The notes under the pieces are model-generated. The model searched no databases. It was not told the DNA's origin and worked only from the letters and a program-made list of their open reading frames with translations. Source: Streptomyces sp. CBMA123 (lineage in GTDB: Bacteria; Actinomycetota; Actinomycetes; Streptomycetales; Streptomycetaceae). Taken from it: DNA of 48,789 nucleotides. Position numbers and translations under genes: made by a program. This document shows, piece after piece, positions 26,097-35,332 of this stretch (position 1 is the first letter of the stretch; each line of letters opens with the position of its first letter). The DNA is taken from positions 1 through 48,789 of the forward strand of contig NZ_MECK01000346.1 in the NCBI RefSeq assembly GCF_014596465.1. Reading direction: 5' to 3'.

Positions 26097-28357
26097 CGGG
26101 CGCTCTCCTGGCCGGGCGTCGCGTCGAGGGTCAGGCGCTGCTCGACGGGGGCGTTGACGAGTTGCAGGGCGAACTCCCCCGGCGCGAGGTCGCCGAGGGC
26201 GGGGTCGAGGGCGGCGGCGAGGGCGGGCACCAGGCCCCGGTCGCCGCGCAGGGCCAGGACGTCCGGGGCGTCGTCCCCCGCGCGTGGCCGCAGGTGGCGG
26301 GTGAGCAGGCCGCCGCCTGCGGGGTAGTCGCGGCGCAGCGGGTAGCCGAGGTTGTCGCCGGGGCGGTGGTCTCGCAGGTTGATGGCGCTGTTGTCGCCGG
26401 TGGTGCTGGTGCTGTCGATGCCGAAGTGGATGCCCTGGCCGGGCTCGCGGATGACGATCTCGTCGGGCAGGGCGTCCAGGAGCAGCAGCAGGGTGTCGGG
26501 GGCGGGGTGGTCGCGGCGCAGTTCGGTGACGGTCGCTCCGGCGGCGGTGGCGAGGATGTCGAACACCGGCCAGGCTTCTACGAGTTCGGAGCGGATCAGC
26601 AGCCCGGCCCGGTGTGCTTGCCCGGTTCGGGTGCGGGTTCGGCGGCTCTCCACGGCGGCGGTGAGCGCGGTGTCGACGAGTCGGTCCAGGGAGGTGTGGA
26701 CGCCGATGTCGCGGGCTCCGGCGAGCAGTGCCTCGATCCAGTTCTCGTCGATGCGGAACAGCCGGATCGACTCGGGGGGAAGCATCGCGGGGTGCGGTAC
26801 CAGGTAGTTGAACGGCACCCGGCGCAGCAGTGTCAGCTCGTCCAGCCAGGCCGGAAGGGCGCGGGTGTGCCGTTCGGCGGTGGCCTGCAGGGCCGCCCTC
26901 CGAGGCTCGGCGGTGAGCGCGGCACGGGCGGCCCGCTGGGTGAACCGGGTACGGCGGCCGCGGCCGGCGGCGGGGGCCTGGTCGGCCGGGACGAGCGGGC
27001 CGGCGAGCGCGGACAGCAGGTCGACGGCGAAGGTGGGGGCGGCGAGTTGCCCGAGGCTGCGCCCGTCCAGGTCGCCGGGGTCGGCGGCGGCGAGCACCGG
27101 ATCGGCGGCCAGGGTCATCAATGTCGCAGCCGTGTTGGCCAGTTCGCGGCGCGCTCGGGTGATCTCCTCGCTGTAGTCCGGGTCGCTCAGGGCCAGGGCG
27201 CGACCCAGCGTCCACGCGGCGGCATAGGAGACGTCGAAGAGGCCGTGCTCCGGCTCGTAGATCAGCGCGTGGTCGGCGGTGGTCTTCGGCGTGTCGCGGG
27301 CGAAGTCCCGGGTCTCGGCGGCGATGACGGGTACGAACGGGCCCCGGTACCAGCCGTAGGTGGTCTCGCCCGACAGCAGCCGGTACGGCAGCGGGGTGTA
27401 GCCCAGGTGCAGGCGGCGGCGTGCGTACTGCTCGGCGTCCGGTGTGGAGCGTGCTGCCACGTTGCCGTTCGGGCGCAGGCGCAGAGTCAGGTTCTCACGG
27501 TCGGTGCGGGCGGGTGCCACGAGGTCGCCGAGCAGGGCTGCGGCGTCGCGGGTGCCGGCCGGGTCGCTGGTGAACGTCCACGAATGCAGCACGCACAGCC
27601 GCACCGCCCTGGTGCCGGTGGGGAGTTGGCCGGGGTCGAGGCGGTCGTTGAAGCCCTCCAGGGAGACCAGGTGCGCGGTGTAGGTGCCGGGCAGCCGGGG
27701 GAAGCGGTTGGCGGCCAGGACGGCGTACTGGCCCTCGGTCAGGATCTCTCCGTCGTCGCGTCGTTGCGGTCGGGTGGAGACGTCGCGGACGTGGGCGAGG
27801 TAGTGGAGTTCCTCCTCGCGTGGCACCAGCGCGGTGAACAGCTCGGCCGGGACGTCGATGCTCCGGCAGCGGCTCGCCTCGATCCCGGGGGTGATGCCGG
27901 TGTCGCTGAGGTCCGGCCCGAGGATGCCAGCTCCCGGGCGGCGCAGCTCGGCGATCGTGCGGCTGGTGCTCTGGCCCAGGCCCTCCGGGTCGTCGGGCAG
28001 TTCACCCGCGCGGAACACCATCAGCGTCAGCCACGGGGCCTGCTCGGGCACGGCCCGGGCCTTCAGCAGGCGCTCCCAGGGCAGGATGGAGCGGTCCAGA
28101 GTGATGTGCGGCAGGGTGCGGCTGAAGTCGCCGCTTGCTCCGTCGGCCGGGTAGTGGGCGTGCACGGACGAGGGGTCGAGGACGAAGCGCGCCGCGCGGA
28201 TCTCGAACTGCTGTGTGGCGGTGGGAATGGCGGGCGTGTCAACGCGGGCGCCGTCCTTGGTCAGGCGGTGCTCCGCCGTGAGGGTGTAGACGCCGGCGGT
28301 GGCCAGCGGGCGGCGGTAGTCGTGGAAGGCGACGCGGAGGTCTTCGGTGCCGCTCAA
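26093..28357 (-). CDS. 754-residue protein of unknown function, second gene of the DUF6603 operon
   Basis: Starts at a TTG (28357), with GAGAGGTGA just upstream in the tail of the first gene; the gap is 7 bases. The N-terminal part has QFEIRAARFVLDPSSVHAHY, then LPHITLDRSILPWERLL and APWLTLMVFRAGELP, a pattern I associate with uncharacterised proteins next to DUF6603 genes. Middle residues include ANRFPRLPGTYTAHLVSLEG. The C-terminal half has many Arg-rich helices and ends in a segment about bonds with DNLGYPLRRDYPAGGGLLTR. No membrane segment, signal or catalytic motif is visible. Its place between the giant protein and the discoidin protein suggests a shared complex. Confidence 0.7.
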   Translation of the reverse strand: MSGTEDLRVAFHDYRRPLATAGVYTLTAEHRLTKDGARVDTPAIPTATQQFEIRAARFVLDPSSVHAHYPADGASGDFSRTLPHITLDRSILPWERLLKARAVPEQAPWLTLMVFRAGELPDDPEGLGQSTSRTIAELRRPGAGILGPDLSDTGITPGIEASRCRSIDVPAELFTALVPREEELHYLAHVRDVSTRPQRRDDGEILTEGQYAVLAANRFPRLPGTYTAHLVSLEGFNDRLDPGQLPTGTRAVRLCVLHSWTFTSDPAGTRDAAALLGDLVAPARTDRENLTLRLRPNGNVAARSTPDAEQYARRRLHLGYTPLPYRLLSGETTYGWYRGPFVPVIAAETRDFARDTPKTTADHALIYEPEHGLFDVSYAAAWTLGRALALSDPDYSEEITRARRELANTAATLMTLAADPVLAAADPGDLDGRSLGQLAAPTFAVDLLSALAGPLVPADQAPAAGRGRRTRFTQRAARAALTAEPRRAALQATAERHTRALPAWLDELTLLRRVPFNYLVPHPAMLPPESIRLFRIDENWIEALLAGARDIGVHTSLDRLVDTALTAAVESRRTRTRTGQAHRAGLLIRSELVEAWPVFDILATAAGATVTELRRDHPAPDTLLLLLDALPDEIVIREPGQGIHFGIDSTSTTGDNSAINLRDHRPGDNLGYPLRRDYPAGGGLLTRHLRPRAGDDAPDVLALRGDRGLVPALAAALDPALGDLAPGEFALQLVNAPVEQRLTLDATPGQESAR

Positions 28358-28364
28358 CGTCGGT

Positions 28365-31300
28365 TCACCTCTCGGCTGTGGTGGTCATGGGCGCGCTGGT
28401 GAACACGGTCTGGGCGAGGTCCGCGTAGCGGGTCAGCGGATCGTCCGTGCCCGGGGCCAGCCCGAGGCCGGCCAGGGCGGCGTGCACCGAGGCACGTCGG
28501 GTTGCGGTGGTGGCGGCGGCGATCCCGGTGGCCGGGTCGACGATGGCGGCGATACTGCCGTCGCCCACGGTCGACGGCGGGCCTTCCGGCGCCGAGCCCA
28601 GCCGCGCGATCGGCGCGTCCGGCAGCCCGTCGACGTCCAGTGCCTCGGCGTCGACCCAGCCCACCGCCGGGGCCAGTTCGGGCTTCGGGATCTCGAACGT
28701 GAGGCCGGCCAGGCAGCCGCTGAGCAGCCCGTCGCCGTCCAGCACGTCGCCGGGCTCGCCCAGTGGCGCGCCCCACATCGCCTTGGGCATGTCCTGCCAG
28801 TACACGGCGACCGTCCACCCGGTGGGGGTGTAGGGGCCCTCGAGCCGCGTCAGGGTGATGTGGTGCTCGGAGACCACGCCCTGTCCCTTGGGGCCCATCG
28901 GCCGGATGTCGATGGTGTCCGCGGCCGCGCCCGCGAAGGTGTCGCCGTTGAGGATGATGCGGCTGGCGGGGACCGCGGCCTCGGTGCGGACGGCGAAGCC
29001 GTCCATGGAGACGAGCAGCGGCTCCCCCGTGGCGGAGCGGAGCGCGCTCTCCTCGGGGTCGACGTCGACCAGCAGCCCGCGCAGTGGCGCGATGGAGAGC
29101 GGGGCGGGCAGTTGGACGCTGAACTCCGCCCAGTCGATCGCGGGTACTCCGTCGCGGCCGGTGCCGAACTCGACGGTGAAGCTGATGAACCAGACCTTGA
29201 TCCTGGCCCGGCCGCCGATCGGCGGCCCCCACAGGTCCAGTGCCACCCCGACCTCCAGGGAGATCCGGACCCGGATGAAGAGCACCTTGACGGTGGCCGC
29301 GACCCCGATGTTCAGGCCCATCGACAGGTCGAAGTAGAACGGCTTCCACTGCACCAGTGCATCCAGCCAGGCGGTGAACCACGCCTGCAGCTGGATGCCG
29401 TGCCCCTTGTCGTAGGTCGCGGCCAGCTCGCCGCCGGCCATGAACGCGCCGTCGGTCAGCGCCGCGTACACCTGCCCGCGGATCGCCACCGGGCCGATCG
29501 CCCACCGCCAGCCCACCCGGGGCGGGTCGGGGTAGTAAGCGGGCCGCTTGAAGCGGGGGTGGTAGCCGCCGAGGGTGAACACGAAGCCCTTGCCGCCGCC
29601 GGCCGCGGTGCGGTCCTGACCCCAGATGTAGAGCGACAGGCCGCCGGTGAGTTCGGCCGCCGGGTCGATGACGTAGGAGCCGGGCGCGATCACCGCATCC
29701 ATCGAGAACAGGCCCTGGTCGTGGTGGTAGCCGATGGCCAGGTCGATGACGAGCCGGGCGATCGGCTTCTTCGCGGCCTTGTTGCGCGGCAGGTCGATGG
29801 TGGTACGGCCGATCAGCAGCACCTTCCAGGACTCGCCGCCCTCCACCAGCAGCAGCGCCCGGGAGCGCAGGAACTCGAACGAGCTGAACTCGATCCCGCC
29901 CGCGCCCCAGTACTGGCCCTCCCGCGGGGTGATCCAGCCGCCCGGGCCGGCGAGCTTCTCCAGCACCTGCGCGGGCGTGTCGCCGCTGCCGCTGCCGTCC
30001 AGCCGGTTCACCAGCGGGAACTCGCCGACCTGGTCGATGGTCGGGGTGCGGACGGTGCTGTTGACGCCGAAGCCGAGCGAGATGCCGATCACCCGGAACG
30101 GCGGCGGCCCGAACAGCCCCTGTTCGCCACCGGTGAGTTCACCGAAGAGGAACAGCGAGGACCAGCCGTCGACGCTGCGGGCGTAGCTGCCGGCCGCCTG
30201 CATCGCGAAGAAGCCGATCTCCACCGCCGCCAGGCCCGCGATGTACACCTCGTACGCGGGGTCCTGGCGCACCTCCAGCACGCCGCTGACCTTCAGCGGC
30301 GGCACCGCGACCCGCACCCCCGCGCCGGACAGCACCGGGATGACGGTGAATTCCTGGTCCACGGCCAGGCCCAGTCCGATCGGGTCCAGCGCCACCGGGC
30401 CGAGCGTGAGGGTCGCGTCGAAGGCCAGGAACAGGCGTCCGCGCGAGTAACCGAGACTCACCTGGCGGAGGTGTACCGGCCCGAGGCGCAGGTCCAGCTC
30501 CCGAGCGGCCTCACCGCGCTCGCGCCCCAGGACGACTGCGCCGCCTGACGCCACGTCAACCGGCGCCCCTGAGGGGAGGGCCAGGCCTACGGTGTCGGGC
30601 AGCCGCACGATCAGCGGCGGCAGCGTCTGGCCGTCGGCCGTCAGATCGGCCCAGGCCAGCGCGCCACGCACCAGTGCCTCGTCCGGCAGGCGCGGCAGCC
30701 GCTGCGGATCCGCGGTGTCGATCTCACCGAGGACGGTGTTCACCGCCTCGACCCGGTCCACCGGCCACGGCGCCGAGGCGTAGGCGAGCGCGATGCCGGT
30801 CAGCGCGACGTCGTGGTCCGGTGTGATCGACTCGCCCACCAGCGGCAGGTCGGACGCCTTCGCGCTGACCCGGCCGCGTACCGCCACCGCGTAGCGGCGC
30901 GTCGTGGTGCCGGTGACCGGCTCGCTGGCCAGCACCCAGCCCAGCCGCCGGGTAACCGCGGTGACCAGCAGCACGCTGGTGCGGAAGTCGTAGTGGACCG
31001 CGGCCTGGAACAGCTGCGGTACCAGCATGGGCGGCAGGCCGGACAGGTCCAGGCCCAGCGCCGCGGCCAGGTCCGCGGCGGAGACGCCCTCCTCGTCCTC
31101 CCACACAGCCGTGAGGGCGAACGGCCATGGCGGCCCCGGGACCTGCGGAACGGCGAGGACCAGGTCCACGCCGCCAGGCAGGCGCAGCGAGACGCTCGGA
31201 AACCGGGGCCGGATCGCGGGGCCGGTGAAGTCGACGTCGAAGCCGAGCCCTGGCAGGCCGATGGTGATGCCGCCGAGGTCGAAGTCGGCGTCGAAGACCA

Positions 31301-33062
31301 GGCGCAGCCAGCTGCCGGAGCCTCCGCCACCGCCGGGCTCCCCCGGACCGGGCCAGGTCAGACCGATCCTCGGCAGGCCCAGCGGCCCAAGGTTCAGCTG
31401 CGGCAGGTCCTTCCAGGAGACACCGGGCACACCGGCGGGCGGCGGCCACGGGATGGCCCAGTCCAGCGACGGCAGGCCCGGCAGGCGCCAGTCCAGTGCG
31501 AGAGCGGCACCGGCGGGGCCCGCGCCCTCGGGCAGCTTCGGCCACCAGGAGCCCAACGTGTCCGGCAGTGAGCGGAGCCAGTCATTCAGCCTGCCGATCT
31601 GTGGCGGGGTCAGCCCACCGGGGCCGATCGAGGCCAGGGTGATGCCATTGAGGCCGAAGTCGAGGTCGGGGATCAGATCGCCGATCAGGCCGCCGATGAA
31701 GGGCAGGTCGCCGAGCTTCGCGGTGAGGTCACCCAGTCCGAGCAGCGCGACCTTGCCCCAGGCCACGCTCCAGTCCGGCCCGGCCGGCAGCGCGGCGAAG
31801 ACCCCTCGCAGCCACGAGGACAGCCCGGTGAGCGCGAACTCGCCGCTCCTGACGTCGAACCGCAGCCCCAGCGAGGGCAGTTCCGGCGTGAACACCTCCG
31901 GCAACGGCGGCAGCGTCAGGCCGAACAGCTCCGCCAGGTCCGGCAGCGCGAGGCTGGGCTGGCCCGACCACCACCCGGTCAGCACGCCGGGGCCGGGCAG
32001 ACCGGGGAGACCGGGCCAGTCCGGGAGGCCCGGGCCGGGCGAGACCCTGAAGCGCAGCTCGCGCCCGCCCAGGCGCAGCGACAGGGTCGGCAGTTGCGCC
32101 GTTAGCGGCAGGTCGCCCACCGGTGGCAGCCCGAACATGAAGCCCACGGAGGGGAGAGTCAACGCCAGCCAGCCCAGGTCGATCCCGAGGTCGCAGTAGA
32201 TGATGACGCCATCGCCGCTTCGCGACCAGGTCATCTGGAAAGCGGAGAGGTGCCAATGCCCGAGGGACACCTGGGGGAACCGCAAGTGCACGCTGGTGGG
32301 GGATTTCAGTTCGGTCAAACAGACCCGCGGGTCCTGGTCGGGGAGCGCGAAGGACGCGCCCACCCACAGGCCCGCCGCCAGGTCCTGGTCCGGCATCAGC
32401 GGCCAGTTCGGCTCCCCGCCGACCGCGGCGGCCACCGCCGTGTTCAAGGCCGCGCCCTGGTCCGCGTCCACCCCGCCCGGGCCGACCGCGACCAGTTCGA
32501 CGCCGCGCACACCTACCTCGTCACCCCGCGGGATCTCCCCGCCGATGTACGGCAGTCGGGACAGGTAGGCGTCGCTGCCCCTGATGCCGATCATCGCCGT
32601 CAGGCCCGAGCCGGCCTTCGGCGTGGCGAAGACCAGCCGCAGCCGCTCGGTCTGCGCGGTGATCGCCACGCTGCCCACCGTCAGCTCGTAGTGCGCCGCC
32701 AGCTCCCTCAGCTCGCCCAGGAACGCCAGCGGGGCCTCGGCGAGGTCCACCGCCCACGCGGTGGCGAGCTCGATCAGCTCCAGGGCCGCGTCCACCCTCG
32801 CCGTCACCCCGGTCACGAACGCGTTCGCCGCGTCCGCGACGAACCTCAGCGTCAGCCGCGCCATCCGCTCGCCCTGCAGCAGCACCGCCTGGCCGGCCAC
32901 GGTCAGCTGGTCCCGCAGGACCTCGGCCTCCTTGAGCACCAGCTCCTTGCCGGTTCCCAACAGCTCGTACAGCTCAGGGAGTTCGAAGAGGTCCAGGCGC
33001 AGAACGAAGTCCTCGCCCTGCGCCGGAAAGCTGTCAAGCAGATCCGCAACGGACACCGACAT
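28365..33062 (-). CDS. giant DUF6603-type protein, first gene of a five-gene operon
   Basis: 1565 residues from ATG 33062 (GAGGGG seven bases upstream; ATG 33086 is less well placed). The N-terminal ~150 residues form a helical region. Residues ~280-600 are full of short hydrophobic LPxLxLxLP-type repeats with PGLPDWPGLPGLPGPG and a Gly-rich linker GEPGGGGGSGSW near 577. The C-terminal ~600 residues carry the DUF6603 signature: FRVIGISLGFGVNSTVRTPT, GYHPRFKRPAYYPDPPRVGW, and AWLDALVQWKPFYFDLSMG. Alternating hydrophobic beta strands suggest a large beta-sheet shell or barrel. No signal peptide. The family has no established role. The operon order (this gene, 754-, 1350-, 160- and 462-residue proteins) with coupled starts implies stoichiometric partners. 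Confidence 0.8.
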   Translation of the reverse strand: MSVSVADLLDSFPAQGEDFVLRLDLFELPELYELLGTGKELVLKEAEVLRDQLTVAGQAVLLQGERMARLTLRFVADAANAFVTGVTARVDAALELIELATAWAVDLAEAPLAFLGELRELAAHYELTVGSVAITAQTERLRLVFATPKAGSGLTAMIGIRGSDAYLSRLPYIGGEIPRGDEVGVRGVELVAVGPGGVDADQGAALNTAVAAAVGGEPNWPLMPDQDLAAGLWVGASFALPDQDPRVCLTELKSPTSVHLRFPQVSLGHWHLSAFQMTWSRSGDGVIIYCDLGIDLGWLALTLPSVGFMFGLPPVGDLPLTAQLPTLSLRLGGRELRFRVSPGPGLPDWPGLPGLPGPGVLTGWWSGQPSLALPDLAELFGLTLPPLPEVFTPELPSLGLRFDVRSGEFALTGLSSWLRGVFAALPAGPDWSVAWGKVALLGLGDLTAKLGDLPFIGGLIGDLIPDLDFGLNGITLASIGPGGLTPPQIGRLNDWLRSLPDTLGSWWPKLPEGAGPAGAALALDWRLPGLPSLDWAIPWPPPAGVPGVSWKDLPQLNLGPLGLPRIGLTWPGPGEPGGGGGSGSWLRLVFDADFDLGGITIGLPGLGFDVDFTGPAIRPRFPSVSLRLPGGVDLVLAVPQVPGPPWPFALTAVWEDEEGVSAADLAAALGLDLSGLPPMLVPQLFQAAVHYDFRTSVLLVTAVTRRLGWVLASEPVTGTTTRRYAVAVRGRVSAKASDLPLVGESITPDHDVALTGIALAYASAPWPVDRVEAVNTVLGEIDTADPQRLPRLPDEALVRGALAWADLTADGQTLPPLIVRLPDTVGLALPSGAPVDVASGGAVVLGRERGEAARELDLRLGPVHLRQVSLGYSRGRLFLAFDATLTLGPVALDPIGLGLAVDQEFTVIPVLSGAGVRVAVPPLKVSGVLEVRQDPAYEVYIAGLAAVEIGFFAMQAAGSYARSVDGWSSLFLFGELTGGEQGLFGPPPFRVIGISLGFGVNSTVRTPTIDQVGEFPLVNRLDGSGSGDTPAQVLEKLAGPGGWITPREGQYWGAGGIEFSSFEFLRSRALLLVEGGESWKVLLIGRTTIDLPRNKAAKKPIARLVIDLAIGYHHDQGLFSMDAVIAPGSYVIDPAAELTGGLSLYIWGQDRTAAGGGKGFVFTLGGYHPRFKRPAYYPDPPRVGWRWAIGPVAIRGQVYAALTDGAFMAGGELAATYDKGHGIQLQAWFTAWLDALVQWKPFYFDLSMGLNIGVAATVKVLFIRVRISLEVGVALDLWGPPIGGRARIKVWFISFTVEFGTGRDGVPAIDWAEFSVQLPAPLSIAPLRGLLVDVDPEESALRSATGEPLLVSMDGFAVRTEAAVPASRIILNGDTFAGAAADTIDIRPMGPKGQGVVSEHHITLTRLEGPYTPTGWTVAVYWQDMPKAMWGAPLGEPGDVLDGDGLLSGCLAGLTFEIPKPELAPAVGWVDAEALDVDGLPDAPIARLGSAPEGPPSTVGDGSIAAIVDPATGIAAATTATRRASVHAALAGLGLAPGTDDPLTRYADLAQTVFTSAPMTTTAER

Positions 33063-33268
33063 AAGACATCCCCTCGTTGCCGACACAGGTCACGCTTACG
33101 ACAGCACCGACCCGACGGACAGGGCCAGGCCATGACACACACCACCGGACGCCGAGCAGCAGGCATCGATCACCGCCAGACCGGCCAACCTGACAGGAGC
33201 CGATCACATCACACTTCGTGATCCATTGATGTCTTTCAGCAATAATTCGACCTCTGCTTGCCCAAAAT
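33063..33268. promoter_or_regulatory. upstream region of the DUF6603 operon
   Basis: About 200 bases without a gene, partly AT-richer (TTGATGTCTTTCAGCAATAA near 33225-33245) than the neighbours. It should hold the operon promoter on the minus strand. A small inverted element GATCACATCACACTTCGTGATC lies near 33200-33222. I cannot assign promoter boxes with confidence. Confidence 0.4.
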
Positions 33269-33838
33269 CGGCAGCTACTGACCCTGAAAGCCGGCGTCAC
33301 GGCACGCGTCGCCTCCCGCGACGGCACCGCCGCGCCGCCGCATGAGATCGGCACCATCCACGCGCACAGCCACGGCCTCATGCAGGTGTACTGGAACAAC
33401 CCCCACGCCAGCGCGCAGACCGTCACCGACGGCTGGCTCACCACCGCCGACCTCGGCTACCTGGACCCGGCCGGCTACCCGTGGATCGTCGACCGCCGCT
33501 CCGAACTCATCCTGGGCGGCACCCAGAACGTCTACCCCGCCGAGATCGAGCACATCCTGCACACCGTCCCCTGGGTCACCGACGCAGCCGTCGTCCCCGC
33601 ACCCCACACCACCACGGGCCAGACCCCCGTAGCCTTCCTCCAGCCCGCCGAACCCACCGACTTCGACGAACTCCAGCTGATCCCGACCTACATCCGCGAA
33701 CTGGCCGGCTACAAACGCCCAAGCCACTTCATCCCCGTCAACCAACTGCCACGCAACGCCGTCGGCAGGCTCCTACGCCGACCGCTGGAACAACGCGCGC
33801 ACGAACACGTCCAAGACCTGCGACCCCGAGCCCCAGGC
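33269..33838 (+). pseudogene. acyl-CoA/fatty-acid AMP ligase, C-terminal fragment
   Basis: The frame contains MQVYWNNPHASAQTVTDGWL, then TADLGYLDPAGYPWIVDRRS and NVYPAEIEHIL, the A7-A8 region and hinge of the adenylate-forming enzymes, followed by the C-terminal subdomain with VPAPHTTTGQTPVAFL, ending near NAVGRLLRRPL, where the catalytic lysine (usually GK) is absent. The N-terminal two thirds with the P-loop and AMP-binding motifs are missing. The fragment ends at the 3' end of the FAD gene on the other strand. It was probably once part of a natural product cluster. Confidence 0.75.
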
Positions 33839-35227
33839 TCAGCCGGTCGCTCCCGGGCAGGTGGAGCGGGCGAGGTGGCGTCGGGTCGAGGGGATGGAGG
33901 CGAGTTGGGCGAGGGCACGGGGTGAGGAGAGGCTCGCAGGTGAGTCGAGCATCTGCATGGTGCGGACGAAGCGCAGGTACAGGCCCGGGTGGTGCGGGAG
34001 TCGCGCGGTGAGGGCGCCGAGGAAGCCGGTGGCGATGCGGCTGGTCAGGGGCATGCCGGTGTCCTGCCAGCCCTGGTCGGTGGAGATGTTCAGCAGCCAG
34101 GGGTTGCGGACGAGGGCGGCGGCGCCGCGTTGGAAGGTGGGCCCGAGGCGGTCCAGGTCCACTCGCAGGGTGTGTTGGGAGAGCAGGGTGTCGAGCAGGG
34201 CGCTCTGAAGGGCGGCGACGGTCATGCCCTGGCCGTACACGGGGTTGAAGGCGCAGACGGAGTCGCCCAGGGCGATGAGGCGTCCGGGCCAGTGGGGGAC
34301 GCGGTCGTAGCGGTGCCAGCGGTTGGCGGTGGTGCGGGTGCGGTGGACGGGGCCGGCGGGTGTGCCCTGGTCGATGATCCGCGCGAAGTCGGGATTGCTC
34401 AGGCCGCCGGCGAAGGCGCGGAAGCCGTCCTCGTCGGCGGGTGGTGTGTGGCCCGCGGCGCCGATCAGGCCGAGCAGCCACTGGTCGGGGGCGATGCGGA
34501 CGGCTACGCCCCCGCGGGGGGAGGTCGGGGCGATGGTGGGCTGGTAGGAGGCGGACCAGTCGCGTGCCGGGTCGGGCTCGAGCGTGTAGAGGCGGGAGGC
34601 GTAGGCGGCCTGGCCGTCCACCGTGAGGGTGGCGGGGCGAGCGAACCCGGCCTCGGCGAGCCACTGCGGGAGTCGGCTGCCGCGGCCGGTGGCGTCCACG
34701 ACCAGGTCGGCGTGGAAGAGCTGCTCTTCGGCACTGGGATGGCCAGGGGCGCGGGTACGGGCGGCGACCGTGACCGCGTCGCGGTCGGCATCGAGGAGCA
34801 GTCGCTCGACGCGCAGGCCGTTCTGGAAGGCGACGTTGTCCAGAGCCGTGACGCGCTCGCGAATGGCGTGTTCGAGAGCGGTACGGGGCAGGAGCTGCAC
34901 CTCGATCCCGACGGGATTGCGGGGCGTCCAGCCGGTGGGGAAGAGGATCTTCGTGCCCGCGCCGAAGTCGATCACGGGCCGCCCCTGGGCGTGGAGTTCG
35001 GCCCGCAGGCCGGGGAAGAGCTCCTCCAGCCGTGCGGCGCCTCGGGCCAGCAGGGCGTGCGGGTGGTGGGCCTGGGGGACACCGGGGCGAGCGTCGGGGC
35101 CGGGCGAGGTGTCCTGCTCCAGCACGGTGACGCGGCCGAAGTGCCCGGACAGGACGCGGGCGGCGAGCAGCCCGGCATAGCCGCCGCCGATGACAACGGC
35201 ACTGTCCCAGTTCGAGGTTCGAGCCAT
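33839..35227 (-). CDS. FAD-dependent monooxygenase
   Basis: 462 residues from ATG 35227 with GGAGGG upstream. AVVIGGGYAGLLAARVL at the start is the dinucleotide-binding GxGxxG. VLEQDTSPGPDARPGVPQAH contains the Glu that binds the FAD ribose, and LVVDATGRGSRLPQWL is the DG/ATG motif. GRLIALGDSVCAFNPVYGQG is the GD motif of group A flavoprotein hydroxylases and of squalene epoxidases. No membrane anchor is visible. It is divergent from the terpene synthase gene across 105 bases. A role in epoxidising or hydroxylating the terpenoid is likely. Confidence 0.85.
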   Translation of the reverse strand: MARTSNWDSAVVIGGGYAGLLAARVLSGHFGRVTVLEQDTSPGPDARPGVPQAHHPHALLARGAARLEELFPGLRAELHAQGRPVIDFGAGTKILFPTGWTPRNPVGIEVQLLPRTALEHAIRERVTALDNVAFQNGLRVERLLLDADRDAVTVAARTRAPGHPSAEEQLFHADLVVDATGRGSRLPQWLAEAGFARPATLTVDGQAAYASRLYTLEPDPARDWSASYQPTIAPTSPRGGVAVRIAPDQWLLGLIGAAGHTPPADEDGFRAFAGGLSNPDFARIIDQGTPAGPVHRTRTTANRWHRYDRVPHWPGRLIALGDSVCAFNPVYGQGMTVAALQSALLDTLLSQHTLRVDLDRLGPTFQRGAAALVRNPWLLNISTDQGWQDTGMPLTSRIATGFLGALTARLPHHPGLYLRFVRTMQMLDSPASLSSPRALAQLASIPSTRRHLARSTCPGATG

Positions 35228-35332
35228 TCGGGCCCTCCGTAAGTCGGCGGTCGGCAACGCGGTAGAGCCTCATATGGCGGTGCATCGGAGGGCATCTTCC
35301 CCGCTTGATGATGCTCTGCCAAGATCTGAACC
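35228..35332. promoter_or_regulatory. divergent promoter region of terpene genes
   Basis: 105 bases between the starts of the FAD monooxygenase (minus) and the terpene synthase (plus). It must carry both promoters. AAGATCTGAACC precedes the plus start without a strong ribosome-binding site. No operator was recognised. Confidence 0.4.

Noticed and set aside
26162..28402. 746-codon plus-strand open frame opposite the 754-residue gene
   Set aside because: Same reason: Gly/Val/Gln-rich shadow frame with no ribosome site; the minus frame has coupled starts.
28347..30548. 733-codon open frame on the plus strand inside the DUF6603 gene
   Set aside because: It is a GC-bias shadow: low-complexity Gly/Arg/Val-rich protein with no motif, while the minus frame has clear protein-like sequence and coupled neighbours.
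20172..33062. Prophage tail or contractile injection module
   Set aside because: No sheath, tube, baseplate, tape-measure, AAA ATPase or terminase family can be seen; only the last gene is fibre-like.
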